Source: Streptomyces cyanogenus (GTDB lineage: Bacteria; Actinomycetota; Actinomycetes; Streptomycetales; Streptomycetaceae). From it: 64,000 nucleotides of DNA. The translations under genes and the position numbers were made by a program. The notes beneath the pieces are model-generated. The model made no database searches. It saw nothing but the letters and a program-made list of their open reading frames with translations, and was not told the DNA's origin. The stretch covers positions 868,001-932,000 of the forward strand of contig NZ_CP071839.1 of the NCBI RefSeq assembly GCF_017526105.1, in the 5' to 3' direction. Shown piece by piece: positions 1-8,707 of this stretch. Position 1 is the first letter of the stretch. Each line of letters opens with the position of its first letter.

Positions 1-4
1 CAAC

Positions 5-1750
5 ATGCGGTTGCTGGACGACCAGGGGGACGTGTACGCGCTCGGGCTCGCCGCCGACCAGTCGACCGTACGGCGGCTGGAGCAGGAAGTGGCGCTGTCC
101 GAGCGGATGGTGATGCAGTCACCGATCGGATACGCCGTCCTCGACACCGAGCTGCGGTTCGTCTCGGTCAACCCGGCCCTGGAGAAGATCACCGGGGTGC
201 CGGCCGCCGAGCACGCGGGCCGCACACTGCGCGAGGTGCTGCCGATGCTGGACTCCACGTCCGTGGAGGCCGGCGCCCGGCGGGTGCTGGAGACCGGAGT
301 GCCCGTGATCGACGACAGGCTGGTCGGCCGCACGCCCGCCGACCCGGACGAGGACCACACCTGGGCGCACTCGCTGTACCGGCTCGAAGACGCGATGGGC
401 AACGTGCTGGGGGTGGCGGTCTCGGTGGTCGACATCACCGAGCAGCACCGGGCCTCGGTCGAGGCGGAGGCCGCGCGGCGCCGGCTCGCGGTCATCGCGG
501 ACGCCTCCGCCCGGATCGGTACGACGCTGGAACTCGAACGCACCGCCTGCGAGCTGGCCGAGGTCGCCGTACCGGAGCTGGCCGACGTGGCCGCCGTCGA
601 TCTGCTGGACGCGGTGGTCGAGGGCCGGCAGAGCACGCTGGGCCCGTCGGAGGCGGCGGTGATCCGGGCCCTCGCGGTGCGTCCGGCGGACGGCTCGGAG
701 GCCGTGTGCGCCGCCGACCCGCCCGGCCAGATCGCCCGGTACGCGCCCGACCGGCTGGTCACCGAGTGCGTGCGCACCGGCGAGGCGGTGCTGGTGCCGC
801 AGGTCAAGGACGGCGACCTGCCGCGCATCGCCCGTTCCCCCGAGGCGGCCGTCCTGCTCGGCCGCGCGGGCCTGCACTCGTATCTCGCGGTGCCGCTGAT
901 CGCGCGCGGCGAGGTGCTGGGCGCGCTCGACCTCAAGCGCACCCGCAATCCGGCGCCCTTCGACGAGGACGACGTCCTGCTGGCGAGGGAGCTGGCCGCC
1001 CGCGCGGCCGTGCAGATCGACAACGCGCGCTGGTACCAGAACGCCCGCAACACCGCCCTCACCCTCCAGCGCAGCCTGCTGCCCAGCCATCCGCCGGTGA
1101 CCACCGGACTGGAGGTGGCCTCCCGCTACCAGCCGGCGGGCGCCACCAGCGAGGTCGGCGGGGACTGGTTCGACGTCATCCCGCTGGAGGGCGGCAAGAC
1201 CGCGCTCGTCGTGGGTGACGTGATGGGCAGCGGCATCAGCGCGGCCGCCACGATGGGCCGGCTGCGGACCGCGACGACCACCCTGGCCGCCCTCGACCTC
1301 GACCCGGCCCGGCTGCTCGAACACCTGGACAAGACCACCTCGGCGCTGGACCACTCCATCGCGACCTGCGTCTACGCCGTCCACGACCCGCATCTGCGCC
1401 AGTGCCGGATCGCCAACGCCGGCCATCTGCCGCCCGCCCGGGTACGGCCCGGCCACCCGCCGGAACTGCTGGACCTGCCCACCGGGGTGCCGCTGGGGGT
1501 GGGCGGGGTCGAGTTCTCCACCGTCACGGTCGACTTCGCACCGGGCGACGAGCTGGTGTTCTACACCGACGGGCTGGTGGAGACCCGCCGCCACTCGCTG
1601 GACGAGCGCCTGGCCTTCATGCTGTCCCTCCTCGACGACCCGGCCCGCCCCCTGGAGGAGGCCTGCGACCTCCTCCTGCGCACCCTGCACCACCCGGACA
1701 ACCACGACGACGTGGCCCTGCTGATCGCCCGGGCCCAGGAACTGGCCTAG
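5..1750 (+). CDS. PAS-GAF-SpoIIE (PP2C-type) serine phosphatase, 5' end possibly outside window
   Basis: Likely a sensor phosphatase that dephosphorylates anti-sigma-factor antagonists. In order it shows a PAS domain (about residues 35-145, with SPIGYAVLD), a GAF domain (about 165-345) and a C-terminal SpoIIE/PP2C catalytic domain (about 355-580). The catalytic domain carries the metal-binding GGDWFDV and VGDVMGSG motifs, then GHLPP and FYTDGLVE. The reading frame is open to the window edge, so the true start may lie upstream and the N-terminus is uncertain. No kinase partner lies beside it here; a STAS protein sits far away at 59.6 kb. Family assignment is firm, the substrate is unknown. Confidence 0.9.
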   Translation: MRLLDDQGDVYALGLAADQSTVRRLEQEVALSERMVMQSPIGYAVLDTELRFVSVNPALEKITGVPAAEHAGRTLREVLPMLDSTSVEAGARRVLETGVPVIDDRLVGRTPADPDEDHTWAHSLYRLEDAMGNVLGVAVSVVDITEQHRASVEAEAARRRLAVIADASARIGTTLELERTACELAEVAVPELADVAAVDLLDAVVEGRQSTLGPSEAAVIRALAVRPADGSEAVCAADPPGQIARYAPDRLVTECVRTGEAVLVPQVKDGDLPRIARSPEAAVLLGRAGLHSYLAVPLIARGEVLGALDLKRTRNPAPFDEDDVLLARELAARAAVQIDNARWYQNARNTALTLQRSLLPSHPPVTTGLEVASRYQPAGATSEVGGDWFDVIPLEGGKTALVVGDVMGSGISAAATMGRLRTATTTLAALDLDPARLLEHLDKTTSALDHSIATCVYAVHDPHLRQCRIANAGHLPPARVRPGHPPELLDLPTGVPLGVGGVEFSTVTVDFAPGDELVFYTDGLVETRRHSLDERLAFMLSLLDDPARPLEEACDLLLRTLHHPDNHDDVALLIARAQELA

Positions 1751-1822
1751 CGCCCGGCGGGCGCACGTCACCGGGCGCGCCGCGGTGGCGCTCGAGGAAC
1801 ACCGCAGACCGGGCGGCTCCCG

Positions 1823-2614
1823 TCAGCCCTGCTGCCGTACCCCGATCACCACGTGCGCGGACAGGTCCTCGTCCACCGCCAGACGGGGCGTCAGACCGGC
1901 ACGGGTGAAGGCCTGCAGGGCGGCCGGCGCCTGGTCTTCGCTGGTCTCGGTCAGCAGGCAGCCGCCGGGGGCGAGCCACTCGGGGGCCCCGGCGGCCACC
2001 CGGCGCAGCACGTCCAGGCCGTCGGCTCCGCCGTCCAGCGCGACCAGCGGCTCGTGGTCGCGGGCCTCCGCCGGCAGCAGGGCCACCTCGGCGGTGGGCA
2101 CGTAGGGCACGTTGGCGGTCAGGACGCCCACCCGGCCGCGCAGTCCGGCGGGCAGGGCGTCGTACAGGTCGCCCTCGTGGACCCGGCCGCGGAAGGGGGC
2201 GAGATTGCGGCGGGCACAGCGTACGGCGGCCGGGTCGACGTCGGCGGCGTGCACCTCGGCATCGTCCAGGGCGGCGGCCAGGGCCGCGCCGAGCGCGCCG
2301 GATCCGCAGCACAGGTCCACGACCACGGCCGCGTCCGGTACGGCGGCCAGCGCCTCGTCCACGAGGAACTCGGTACGGCGGCGGGGCACGAAGACACCCG
2401 GTTCGACGGTGACGCGCAGCCCGTGGAACTCGGCCCAGCCGAGGACCTGTTCGAGCGGCAGCCCGGCGGCGCGCCGGTCCACCATGCCGGCCGCCTCCTC
2501 GGGCGTACGGGCGGTGGCGAGGATCAACTCGGCCTCGTCCTCGGCGAAGACGCACCCGGCGGCACGCAACGCGGAGACGGCGGAGGAAGGGGAGAACGGT
2601 GCGGGAGTGGGCAT
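1823..2614 (-). CDS. PrmC/HemK-like protein-(glutamine-N5) methyltransferase
   Basis: 263-residue SAM-dependent methyltransferase of the HemK/PrmC type, which methylates the GGQ glutamine of release factors. It has the helical N-terminal region (about 1-75), the PRRRTE segment before the fold, the SAM-binding VVDLCCGSGALG (about 97-108) and an acidic DVDP at strand 2. The hallmark NPPY catalytic motif is NVPYVP here, the form I recall from actinobacterial paralogues annotated as putative N5-glutamine methyltransferases. Convergent with the SpoIIE gene. Start is the ATG at 2614. The substrate is unproven because of the NPPY change. Confidence 0.82.
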   Translation of the reverse strand: MPTPAPFSPSSAVSALRAAGCVFAEDEAELILATARTPEEAAGMVDRRAAGLPLEQVLGWAEFHGLRVTVEPGVFVPRRRTEFLVDEALAAVPDAAVVVDLCCGSGALGAALAAALDDAEVHAADVDPAAVRCARRNLAPFRGRVHEGDLYDALPAGLRGRVGVLTANVPYVPTAEVALLPAEARDHEPLVALDGGADGLDVLRRVAAGAPEWLAPGGCLLTETSEDQAPAALQAFTRAGLTPRLAVDEDLSAHVVIGVRQQG

Positions 2615-3091
2615 GGAAGCCGAACCTTTCGGGAGCGCAGAGCTTCAGGGCGCTCCCGCGGTCACCGCTGCCGGTGTACCGCGCCGTCACGAGGAGAGAG
2701 CACCCCAGCCGACACAGCGGTAATGGGACTCACCTCCTCGCCGTCGGAGCCGCGATCACCGCGGCCGGACGGCCACTTTAGCGCACGGCGGACGACGGTC
2801 TTGCGGCCATGCGGAGTTCGGAGCGGGCGGCGCGGTCAGGAGGGGGCGGGCGGGGGTGTGGGGCCGGGGGGCGGTAATGGTCGCCGGGCAGCGGGGGGCC
2901 GCGGCAGGGAGGGCCGGGTGGGGTGCTGATCACCGGGCGACGGGGCAGCCGGCAGCGGCAGGGAGCCCGGTGCGGTGCTCATCCTCGGGTGGCAGGGGCT
3001 GTGGGGCCGGACCGCTCGGGCGGATACCGGCCCGCCAGGCGCCGTGCGTCACCACCGGGTCGGCGGGTGCCGCACGGCAGGCCTCGGCGGG
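2615..3091. other. intergenic stretch without a recognisable gene
   Basis: Very G-rich spacer. The only structure noted is an inverted repeat (GGGAGCG at 2631-2637, CGCTCCC at 2651-2657) in the leader of the methyltransferase gene, just upstream of its start. No coding frame with convincing similarity was seen on either strand. Confidence 0.5.
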
Positions 3092-4153
3092 TCAGACGCC
3101 CACCGTCTCCTCGGCCTCCTCCTCGGCTTCCCGCGCCGTCTCCGTCCCGGCGTCCCGCCGCGGCCGCCCGGTGCCGAGGGCCACGGCTGCCTGGGGGCAG
3201 CGGGTGTGCTCGTACAGGGCGGCGATCACGGTCACCGCAAGGCCGGCCAGGAGCCAGGCGACGAGGGTCCATACGGTGCGGGCGAGGCCGTCGTTGCCGA
3301 AGTAGAGCAGGCTGCGGACGCCCTCGACGAAGCCCGCGCCGTTCCAGAAGGCGTGCAGGGTGCCGAAGAAGCCGTTCTGCAGTTCGGGCCGGAACAGGCC
3401 GCCGGAGCTCGTGAAGTTCAGCATCACGAACAGCACCATCATGGTGAGCGTGGTCCACCGCTTCAGGAAGGTGTGCAGGCCGACGCCGATGAGGAGGATG
3501 CCCGCCGAGTACAGCCAGGCCATGCCCCAGACGCCCGCGAGGTCGTGGTGGGCGAGGTGGAACACCGGCCCGGCGAGCAGCGCGCCGATGCCGCCGACCA
3601 CCGCGGAGACGCCGAGCGCGAGCACGGCCCGCACCCGCATCGCGAGGGCGGCACCCGCCGCGCCGAGGGCGGCGACCGAGGCGTAGGAGCCGATGCTGAC
3701 CGCGATCAGCAGGAAGAACAGGCCCTGGCCGGTGGGGTCGTCGGCGACGGGCTGGGCGACGTCGGTGACCTTCAGCGGGACGCCTTCCCCCGCGGCGACC
3801 GGCGTGAAGACCTTTTCCACGGCGGTGGCCCCCATGTCGGACGCGGCGCTCGCCACCAGCAGCTCGGGCGCCTTGGCGCTCGGCACATACGCGCCGGTCA
3901 CCTCACGTGACTTCAGCAGCCGGACGGCGTCCGCACGGCCGGCCACCGTACGGACGTCGAGCTTGTCCCCCGCGGTGTCCTTGACCGTCTGCGCGAAGAC
4001 CTTGGCCTTCGGGGCGGTGCCGACGACGGCGACCGGCAGGTGGTTCGGCTCCGGGGTGACGAACGCCCCCATGTACGCGAGCCCCATGCCGATGCACATC
4101 AGCAGGGGGGTGATCAGGTGCGTGAGCACGTGGCGCAGTGCCGGTGACCTCAT
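3092..4153 (-). CDS. ABC-2/YhgE-like multi-pass membrane protein
   Basis: About 353 residues. One N-terminal membrane segment (LLMCIGMGLAYMGAFV) is followed by an extracytoplasmic domain of about 120 residues, then a run of five or so membrane helices from about residue 150, and a charged Glu-rich tail. This is the architecture of ABC-2-type/YhgE-Pip-like (DUF3533-like) membrane proteins used in export. The ATG at 4153 is chosen over the one at 4162 because the GGAGG abuts the latter directly but lies 9 nt from 4153. It is divergent from a MarR regulator across overlapping palindromes, so repression by that MarR is likely. Cargo unknown. Confidence 0.75.
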   Translation of the reverse strand: MRSPALRHVLTHLITPLLMCIGMGLAYMGAFVTPEPNHLPVAVVGTAPKAKVFAQTVKDTAGDKLDVRTVAGRADAVRLLKSREVTGAYVPSAKAPELLVASAASDMGATAVEKVFTPVAAGEGVPLKVTDVAQPVADDPTGQGLFFLLIAVSIGSYASVAALGAAGAALAMRVRAVLALGVSAVVGGIGALLAGPVFHLAHHDLAGVWGMAWLYSAGILLIGVGLHTFLKRWTTLTMMVLFVMLNFTSSGGLFRPELQNGFFGTLHAFWNGAGFVEGVRSLLYFGNDGLARTVWTLVAWLLAGLAVTVIAALYEHTRCPQAAVALGTGRPRRDAGTETAREAEEEAEETVGV

Positions 4154-4180
4154 CGCGCACATCCTCCAAAGGTTGGCTTA

Positions 4181-4212
4181 TACAACTTTCACTCCAAGTT
4201 GTACTATACAAC
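4181..4212. promoter_or_regulatory. twin overlapping MarR-type operators in divergent promoter
   Basis: Two inverted repeats share their middle arm: TACAACTT (4181-4188) with AAGTTGTA (4196-4203), 7-nt spacer; and GTTGTA (4198-4203) with TACAAC (4207-4212), 3-nt spacer. The region is conspicuously AT-rich for this genome and lies between a MarR gene and its divergent neighbour, which fits an autorepressing divergent control region. Confidence 0.75.
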
Positions 4213-4236
4213 TACAACGTCGGAGGAGGTATTCCC

Positions 4237-4692
4237 GTGAGCGCAGCGGAGTCGGCCGTGGAGACGATCCAGCGCGAGATGACCATCTTCGCCCGCCGGG
4301 CCCGCGCCTCGGCGGGCCGCATGCACCCCGAGCTGTCCCTGGTGTCGTACACCCTGCTCGGCCACCTGGAGGAGCGCGGCGGCTGCCGGGCGACGGACCT
4401 GGCGGCGCACTACGCCCTGGACAAGTCCACGGTGAGCCGCCAGGTGGCGGCGCTGGAGCGGACCGGGCTGATCGAGCGCCGCCTGGACCCGGAGGACCAC
4501 CGGGTTCAGGTACTGCATCTGACGGAGGCCGGCCAGGAGATCCTGGCCCAGGTCACCCGCAGCCGCCGGGCCGCGTTCCGGGAGCGGCTCGCGGGCTGGC
4601 CGGAGGAGGACCTGGTGCGGTTCGCGGCCTACCTGGAGCGGTACAACGCGAAGCCGGGCGGGACAGAGCCGGGCGGGACGGAGCCGGCCTGA
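4237..4692 (+). CDS. MarR family transcriptional regulator
   Basis: 151-residue winged-helix regulator. The HTH region reads CRATDLAAHYALDKSTVSRQVAALERTGLIERR, cited here in two parts (CRATDLAAHYALDKSTVSR and QVAALERTGLIERR), followed by the wing with the conserved DPEDHR. GTG at 4237 is chosen because GGAGGAGG sits 6 nt upstream; an in-frame start 99 nt earlier would cover the operators. Divergent from the membrane protein gene, and probably represses both units through the palindromes at 4181-4212, being released by a small-molecule ligand. Convergent with the GNAT gene. Confidence 0.92.
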   Translation: MSAAESAVETIQREMTIFARRARASAGRMHPELSLVSYTLLGHLEERGGCRATDLAAHYALDKSTVSRQVAALERTGLIERRLDPEDHRVQVLHLTEAGQEILAQVTRSRRAAFRERLAGWPEEDLVRFAAYLERYNAKPGGTEPGGTEPA

Positions 4693-4705
4693 GGCACCGG
4701 CCGGG

Positions 4706-5467
4706 TCACGGCACCGGCGCCGCCGCGCGGCCGTCCGCCAGCCGTTGCGGCACCCGGGCCGCGAGGAACGCCGTTCGGCGGCGCAGCCGGAAGCCGAGCG
4801 ACTCGTACAGCCGGATCGCGGTGCCGTTCTCGGCGCTGGTGTGCAGGAACGGCGTCTCCCCGCGCTCCCGGATGCCGTGCGCGACCGCCAGGACGAGCCG
4901 GGTGGCCAGGCCCTCGCCGCGGAAGGCGGGATCGGTGCAGACCGCGCTGATCTCGGTCCAGCCCGGCGGGTGCAGCCGCTCCCCCGCCATGGCGATGAGC
5001 GCGCCGTCACGGCGTATACCGAGGTAGGTGCCGAGTTCCACGGTGCGCGGCAGGAACGGCCCCGGTTGGGTGCGGGCCACCAGGTCGAGCATCTCGGGGA
5101 CGTCCGCCGGGCCGAGGCGGACCGCCTCCGGGTCCGGTGCGGCGGCGAGGCCGTCGTCCACGAACTGCACGCCCTCGACCCGGAAGGTGATCTCCCAGCC
5201 CTCCGGAACCGCCCCGCGGAACCCGGGGAGCGGGACCTCGCCGCCGGGGCCGGCCAGCGCGGCGAGGTCCGCCCAGTCCTGTGCGTCGGGTTCCTCGGGC
5301 AGCGCCAGCCAGGGCGAGACGTCGACCGGGTAGCGCAGCACCCGGCCGCGCCGCTCGGCGAAGCGGGCGTGCGGGCCGGTCAGGGAGGCGAGGGCCGGGT
5401 CGTCGAGGACGTGCGGGAGGCCGGCGGTGGTCCGGCCGGGGCCGCCCGGGCTGCTCACGACGCTCAT
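4706..5467 (-). CDS. GNAT family N-acetyltransferase (FR47-like)
   Basis: 253 residues. The C-terminal half is a GNAT fold of the FR47 type: AEISAVCTDPAFRGEGLATR-like core (here TEISAVCTDP, then FRGEGLATRLV as the acetyl-CoA-binding R/QxxGxG/A loop), ending ENGTAIRLYESLGFRLRRR. The N-terminal half (about 1-120) is poorly conserved. The acyl acceptor cannot be read from sequence. Stop lies 14 nt from the stop of the convergent MarR gene. Confidence 0.88.
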   Translation of the reverse strand: MSVVSSPGGPGRTTAGLPHVLDDPALASLTGPHARFAERRGRVLRYPVDVSPWLALPEEPDAQDWADLAALAGPGGEVPLPGFRGAVPEGWEITFRVEGVQFVDDGLAAAPDPEAVRLGPADVPEMLDLVARTQPGPFLPRTVELGTYLGIRRDGALIAMAGERLHPPGWTEISAVCTDPAFRGEGLATRLVLAVAHGIRERGETPFLHTSAENGTAIRLYESLGFRLRRRTAFLAARVPQRLADGRAAAPVP

Positions 5468-5705
5468 GCGGTCACCTCGATCACGGTCCTGGCCACGTAC
5501 GCCTGGGGCATCCTCGTTCCCTCACTTCCCTCGCGCTGTCACCGACGCGTCCCGTGCGCTGCCGTGGCGCACGGGAGCCGGCACCGATCGGCAAGGAGCG
5601 GCGCCGGGCCCGGTATTCCCGGGACCGGCGAGAGTTCACACGGCCGCAATGACGGGGGCGCGGACCAGGGGCGGAGCGCTCGGCACGACAGCGTACGGTT
5701 GAACC

Positions 5706-6311
5706 ATGAACGTCACGCGAGGCTTCTCGGGCCGTCCGCGCGTCCACAATCCGGGGCTGCCGCCCGGGCAGTACGACGCGCGCGACGACTGGCCCGTCCT
5801 GTCCGCCGAGGTCACCCCCGACCTCGCCCCCGCCGACTGGTCCTTCCGCATCGACGGCCTGGTGGAGCGCCCGCACACCTGGGACTGGGACGCCGCACAC
5901 GCACTGCCCGCGTCGGCGTACGCGGGTGACATCCACTGTGTGACGGGCTGGTCGAAGTTCGGCGTGCGGTTCAGCGGCGTCTCGCTGGACGCCTTCTTCG
6001 ATGTGGTGCGGCCCCATGGGTCCGCCACCCATGCCGTCGCCCGCTCCCACACCGGCTACACCACGAACCTGCCGCTCGCCGACCTCACCGGCGGGCGGGC
6101 CTGGATCGTCTGGGAGTACGGCGGCGAGCCACTGCCGCCGGAGCACGGCGGCCCGGCGCGGCTGCTCGTGCCCCACCTCTACTTCTGGAAGAGCGCCAAG
6201 TGGATCGCGGGCATCACCCTCCTCGACCACGACGAGCCGGGTTTCTGGGAGCGCAACGGCTACCACGCGCGCGGCAACCCCTGGGAGGAGCAGCGGTACT
6301 CCGGTGACTGA
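5706..6311 (+). CDS. sulfite oxidase-like molybdopterin oxidoreductase
   Basis: 201-residue protein with the core molybdopterin-binding fold of the sulfite oxidase superfamily, including the presumed Mo-ligand cysteine in DIHCVTGWSK (about residue 80) and the PHLYFWKSAKW segment near the C-terminus. No haem b5 or dimerisation domain and no signal peptide, so a small cytoplasmic member. Its stop overlaps the start of a flavin reductase, strongly suggesting that enzyme as electron partner. Substrate unknown (sulfite, sulfoxide or other). Confidence 0.87.
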   Translation: MNVTRGFSGRPRVHNPGLPPGQYDARDDWPVLSAEVTPDLAPADWSFRIDGLVERPHTWDWDAAHALPASAYAGDIHCVTGWSKFGVRFSGVSLDAFFDVVRPHGSATHAVARSHTGYTTNLPLADLTGGRAWIVWEYGGEPLPPEHGGPARLLVPHLYFWKSAKWIAGITLLDHDEPGFWERNGYHARGNPWEEQRYSGD

Positions 6312-7059
6312 GACGACGACTCCCCCGACCAGGTTCGCGGTGCCGGGGCGGATCGCCGTGGGCCACGAGACGGCGGCGACGTGGCAGACCGCCACCCTGA
6401 CCGGGATCAGGCGCGAGACGCCGCGCGCGGCCACCTTCCGGCTGGCGGTGCCGGAGTGGGCGGGGCATCTGCCGGGCCAGCACCTGATGCTGCGGCTGAC
6501 CGCCCCGGACGGCTATGTGGCGCAGCGCCACTATTCGATCGCGTCGGCGCCGGACGACTCCGGCCACATCGAGCTGACCCTGGACCGGGTGCCGGACGGC
6601 GAGGTCTCGGGCTGGTTCCACACCGTGGCCCGGCCGGGTGACACGGTCGAGGTGCGCGGCCCCCTCAGCGGCTTCTTCGCCTGGCCCGGTGACCGGCCCG
6701 CGCTGCTGCTCGGGGCCGGCTCCGGCGTCGTACCGCTGATGTCGATGGTCCGGCACCACCGGGCGCGCGGCCTCACCGTCCCGCTGCGGATGCTGGTGTC
6801 GGCGCGCAGCCCCGAGGAGCTGATCTACGCGGCGGAGCTGGGCGCGGAGACGACACCCGTCTTCACCCGCAGCGCTCCCCCCGGGGTGCCGGTGGGACGT
6901 ATGACGGCCGCACATGTGGCGCCGCTCCTGGCCGAGCAACCGGCCCATGGGTGGGAGGCCTATGTGTGCGGAACCAACGGGTTTGCCGAACACGCTTCCC
7001 GCCTCTTGGTCGCGGCGGGCCAGCCGGTGGATCGGATCCGCATCGAGCGGTTCGGCTGA
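6304..7059 (+). CDS. FAD/NAD(P)-binding ferredoxin-reductase-like oxidoreductase
   Basis: 251 residues. FAD-binding barrel with RHYSIAS (the RxYS flavin motif, about 79-85) and LPGQHLMLRL, then a nucleotide-binding domain with LLGAGSGVVPLMSM and the C-terminal CGTNGF. No iron-sulphur domain follows. Starts at GTG 6304, overlapping the stop of the molybdo-oxidoreductase gene by 8 nt (GTGACTGA), so the two are translationally coupled. Together they look like a two-component NAD(P)H-dependent reductase with a Mo active site, in which this subunit supplies electrons. Confidence 0.87.
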   Translation: MTETTTPPTRFAVPGRIAVGHETAATWQTATLTGIRRETPRAATFRLAVPEWAGHLPGQHLMLRLTAPDGYVAQRHYSIASAPDDSGHIELTLDRVPDGEVSGWFHTVARPGDTVEVRGPLSGFFAWPGDRPALLLGAGSGVVPLMSMVRHHRARGLTVPLRMLVSARSPEELIYAAELGAETTPVFTRSAPPGVPVGRMTAAHVAPLLAEQPAHGWEAYVCGTNGFAEHASRLLVAAGQPVDRIRIERFG

Positions 7060-7074
7060 GAACCGAGGTCGGCC

Positions 7075-7650
7075 CCCGGGGAGTATCCGAAAGAGCTGAT
7101 GGGGATGGGCGCCGCCGCGGAGTCCCGGAATGTCCAGGAACGCCCGCGCGGAGTGCTCAGAGTCGCCGGGGTCGGCGGCAAGGACCTCCACACCAGCCTG
7201 CGCGTAGCCGGCCATGATCGCTGAGCGGCTGCTCGCGCTGATCCACACCAGTACGTCGACACCGCCGCTGTCCCAGGCGGTTCGGGCGTAATCGGCAGCC
7301 GGCTGCGTCCTGCCCACCCCGCCGGTCCCGGTCAGTACCTGGCTGAGCACCGCAGTACCCACGCTGTCGACCGCCGTCCGCAACTGGTCGGCCTCGGCCC
7401 GGTGCTGGAACGACAGGTCGCGGGGCGGGAGCACGCCGACCTGGTGCGGCCAGGCGGCTGGTGTGCGGGGCGGGGCGTGATGGTGGACCTGCCCGGCGTA
7501 GCCGATGGCGATACTGCCGTGGTCGGCGAAGATGCCGCCGATGGAACGTTCACGTTCCGGATGTCGCCACCCGGGCGGGACCTGGTCGGCGACAGCATCG
7601 TCCCCTACGGCACGTTCAAGGCACCGGGGTTCGATGACGGATCGGCCTGA
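7075..7650 (-). pseudogene. relic of NB-ARC/TPR-type ATPase regulator (P-loop region)
   Basis: On the minus strand a frame reads AWPHQVGVLPPRDLSFQHRA, then QVLTGTGGVGRTQ and PAADYARTAWDSGGVDVLVW. This matches the start of Streptomyces NB-ARC/tetratricopeptide regulators, where the P-loop is GTGGVGKTQ. Here the essential Walker A lysine is Arg, a following Leu is Pro, and the frame decays on both sides, with no ATPase core or TPR repeats left. It lies directly behind the flavin reductase gene in antisense orientation. Recognised from memory of the family; a profile search would settle it. Confidence 0.7.
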
Positions 7651-7931
7651 GAGACCGGCAGCTCCACTCCCCGGGAGCCAGGTCCTCGGCCGGCGTCGAG
7701 CGGCTCGGCCGGGCGCCCAGGTCGCGCGGCGGAGCAGGGCGCGCGATCGTGGGGCGCATAACGGGTGCCGTGCGCCATATGGGCTGGAACTAGCGGTTCG
7801 CGGCATGCGCGAGGTGCGCCGAACGGGGTATGAGACGGGTGTGGACGCTCGTGTACGTGAGCGGTGGGGGCGGTGGACCGGCGGCCCGGCTCCTCCGGCT
7901 CTCCGGCTCCGGCGGTGGCGAGGAGGTGGAC

Positions 7932-8516
7932 ATGCGTATCCGGGTGCGTGGCTGGCGCTGGCGGCGCAATCCGCTGCGACGCCGGTCGGACGTCGTGGAG
8001 GCGTGGACGGTGCTGGTGGTCGCCGTCCTGCTGTTCGTGGTCGCGCCGCTGGTCGGGGTGGCCGCCGGCCTCCATGCACACGACCGGGCCGCCGCGCTCG
8101 CCGCGGCGCAGCGGGCCGAGCGCCATCAGGTGCGGGCCGTGGTGATCGGCGAGGCGCCCGAGCGGCTGTCCGCCATGCAGAGCGACCGCCGGCACCCGTA
8201 CCGCACCCAGGTCCGCTGGACCGAGCCGGGCAAGGGGGTGCGGACGGCGTGGGCCCGGGTGCCGGCGGGGACCCGCACCGGCGAACCGGTCTCGGTGTGG
8301 TTCGACTCCCGGGGCCGCAGTGTCGCCCCGCCGCCGGACGACGTGGCGGTCTGGCAGCACGCGGTCACCGTGGGGCTGGGCGCGGCCGGCGGCATGGCGA
8401 CCGTGCTGCTCCTCGGCCACGCGGTGGAACGCCGGATCGCGCTGCGGCACCGGCTGGCCGAGTGGGAGCGGGAGTGGGCCCGGACGGGGCCGCGCTGGAC
8501 CCAGCCGCACATGTGA
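7932..8516 (+). CDS. Rv1733c family two-helix membrane protein
   Basis: 194 residues with an Arg/Trp-rich cytoplasmic N-terminus (MRIRVRGWRWRRNPLRRRSD), a first helix AWTVLVVAVLLFVVAPLVGV (about 36-58), a soluble central domain (about 70-145) and a second helix VTVGLGAAGGMATVLLLGHA, ending in a charged tail. This is the layout of the actinobacterial Rv1733c family, of unknown function. ATG 7932 is chosen for the GAGGAGG 4-10 nt upstream; an earlier in-frame start would add a Gly-rich segment unlike the family. Confidence 0.8.
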   Translation: MRIRVRGWRWRRNPLRRRSDVVEAWTVLVVAVLLFVVAPLVGVAAGLHAHDRAAALAAAQRAERHQVRAVVIGEAPERLSAMQSDRRHPYRTQVRWTEPGKGVRTAWARVPAGTRTGEPVSVWFDSRGRSVAPPPDDVAVWQHAVTVGLGAAGGMATVLLLGHAVERRIALRHRLAEWEREWARTGPRWTQPHM

Positions 8517-8707
8517 CGGGTTGATCACCCGACCACTGGGAGTACGAGGTCCCGCCCCTCCCCGGGAGAGGACAAGCGCTTACTCGTCGAACGACCAGCA
8601 CTGGAACACCACACACGAAGGGGCGCAGACCCGCAGCACCCTGGCGAGTCATCCGACCACAGCCGTACGGTGAGCCGACGCAGTCTCCCTTCACAAAGGC
8701 GGTTGTG

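Noticed and set aside
119..1771. Long minus-strand frame opposite the SpoIIE phosphatase gene
   Set aside because: No domain similarity; typical antisense openness of high-GC DNA. The same applies to the long antisense frames at 8525-11101 and 35988-39920.
8574..8581. AAGCGCTT as a LacI-type operator for the esterase gene
   Set aside because: An 8-bp palindrome alone is too short to call, and no LacI regulator lies nearby; mentioned only in the gene entry.
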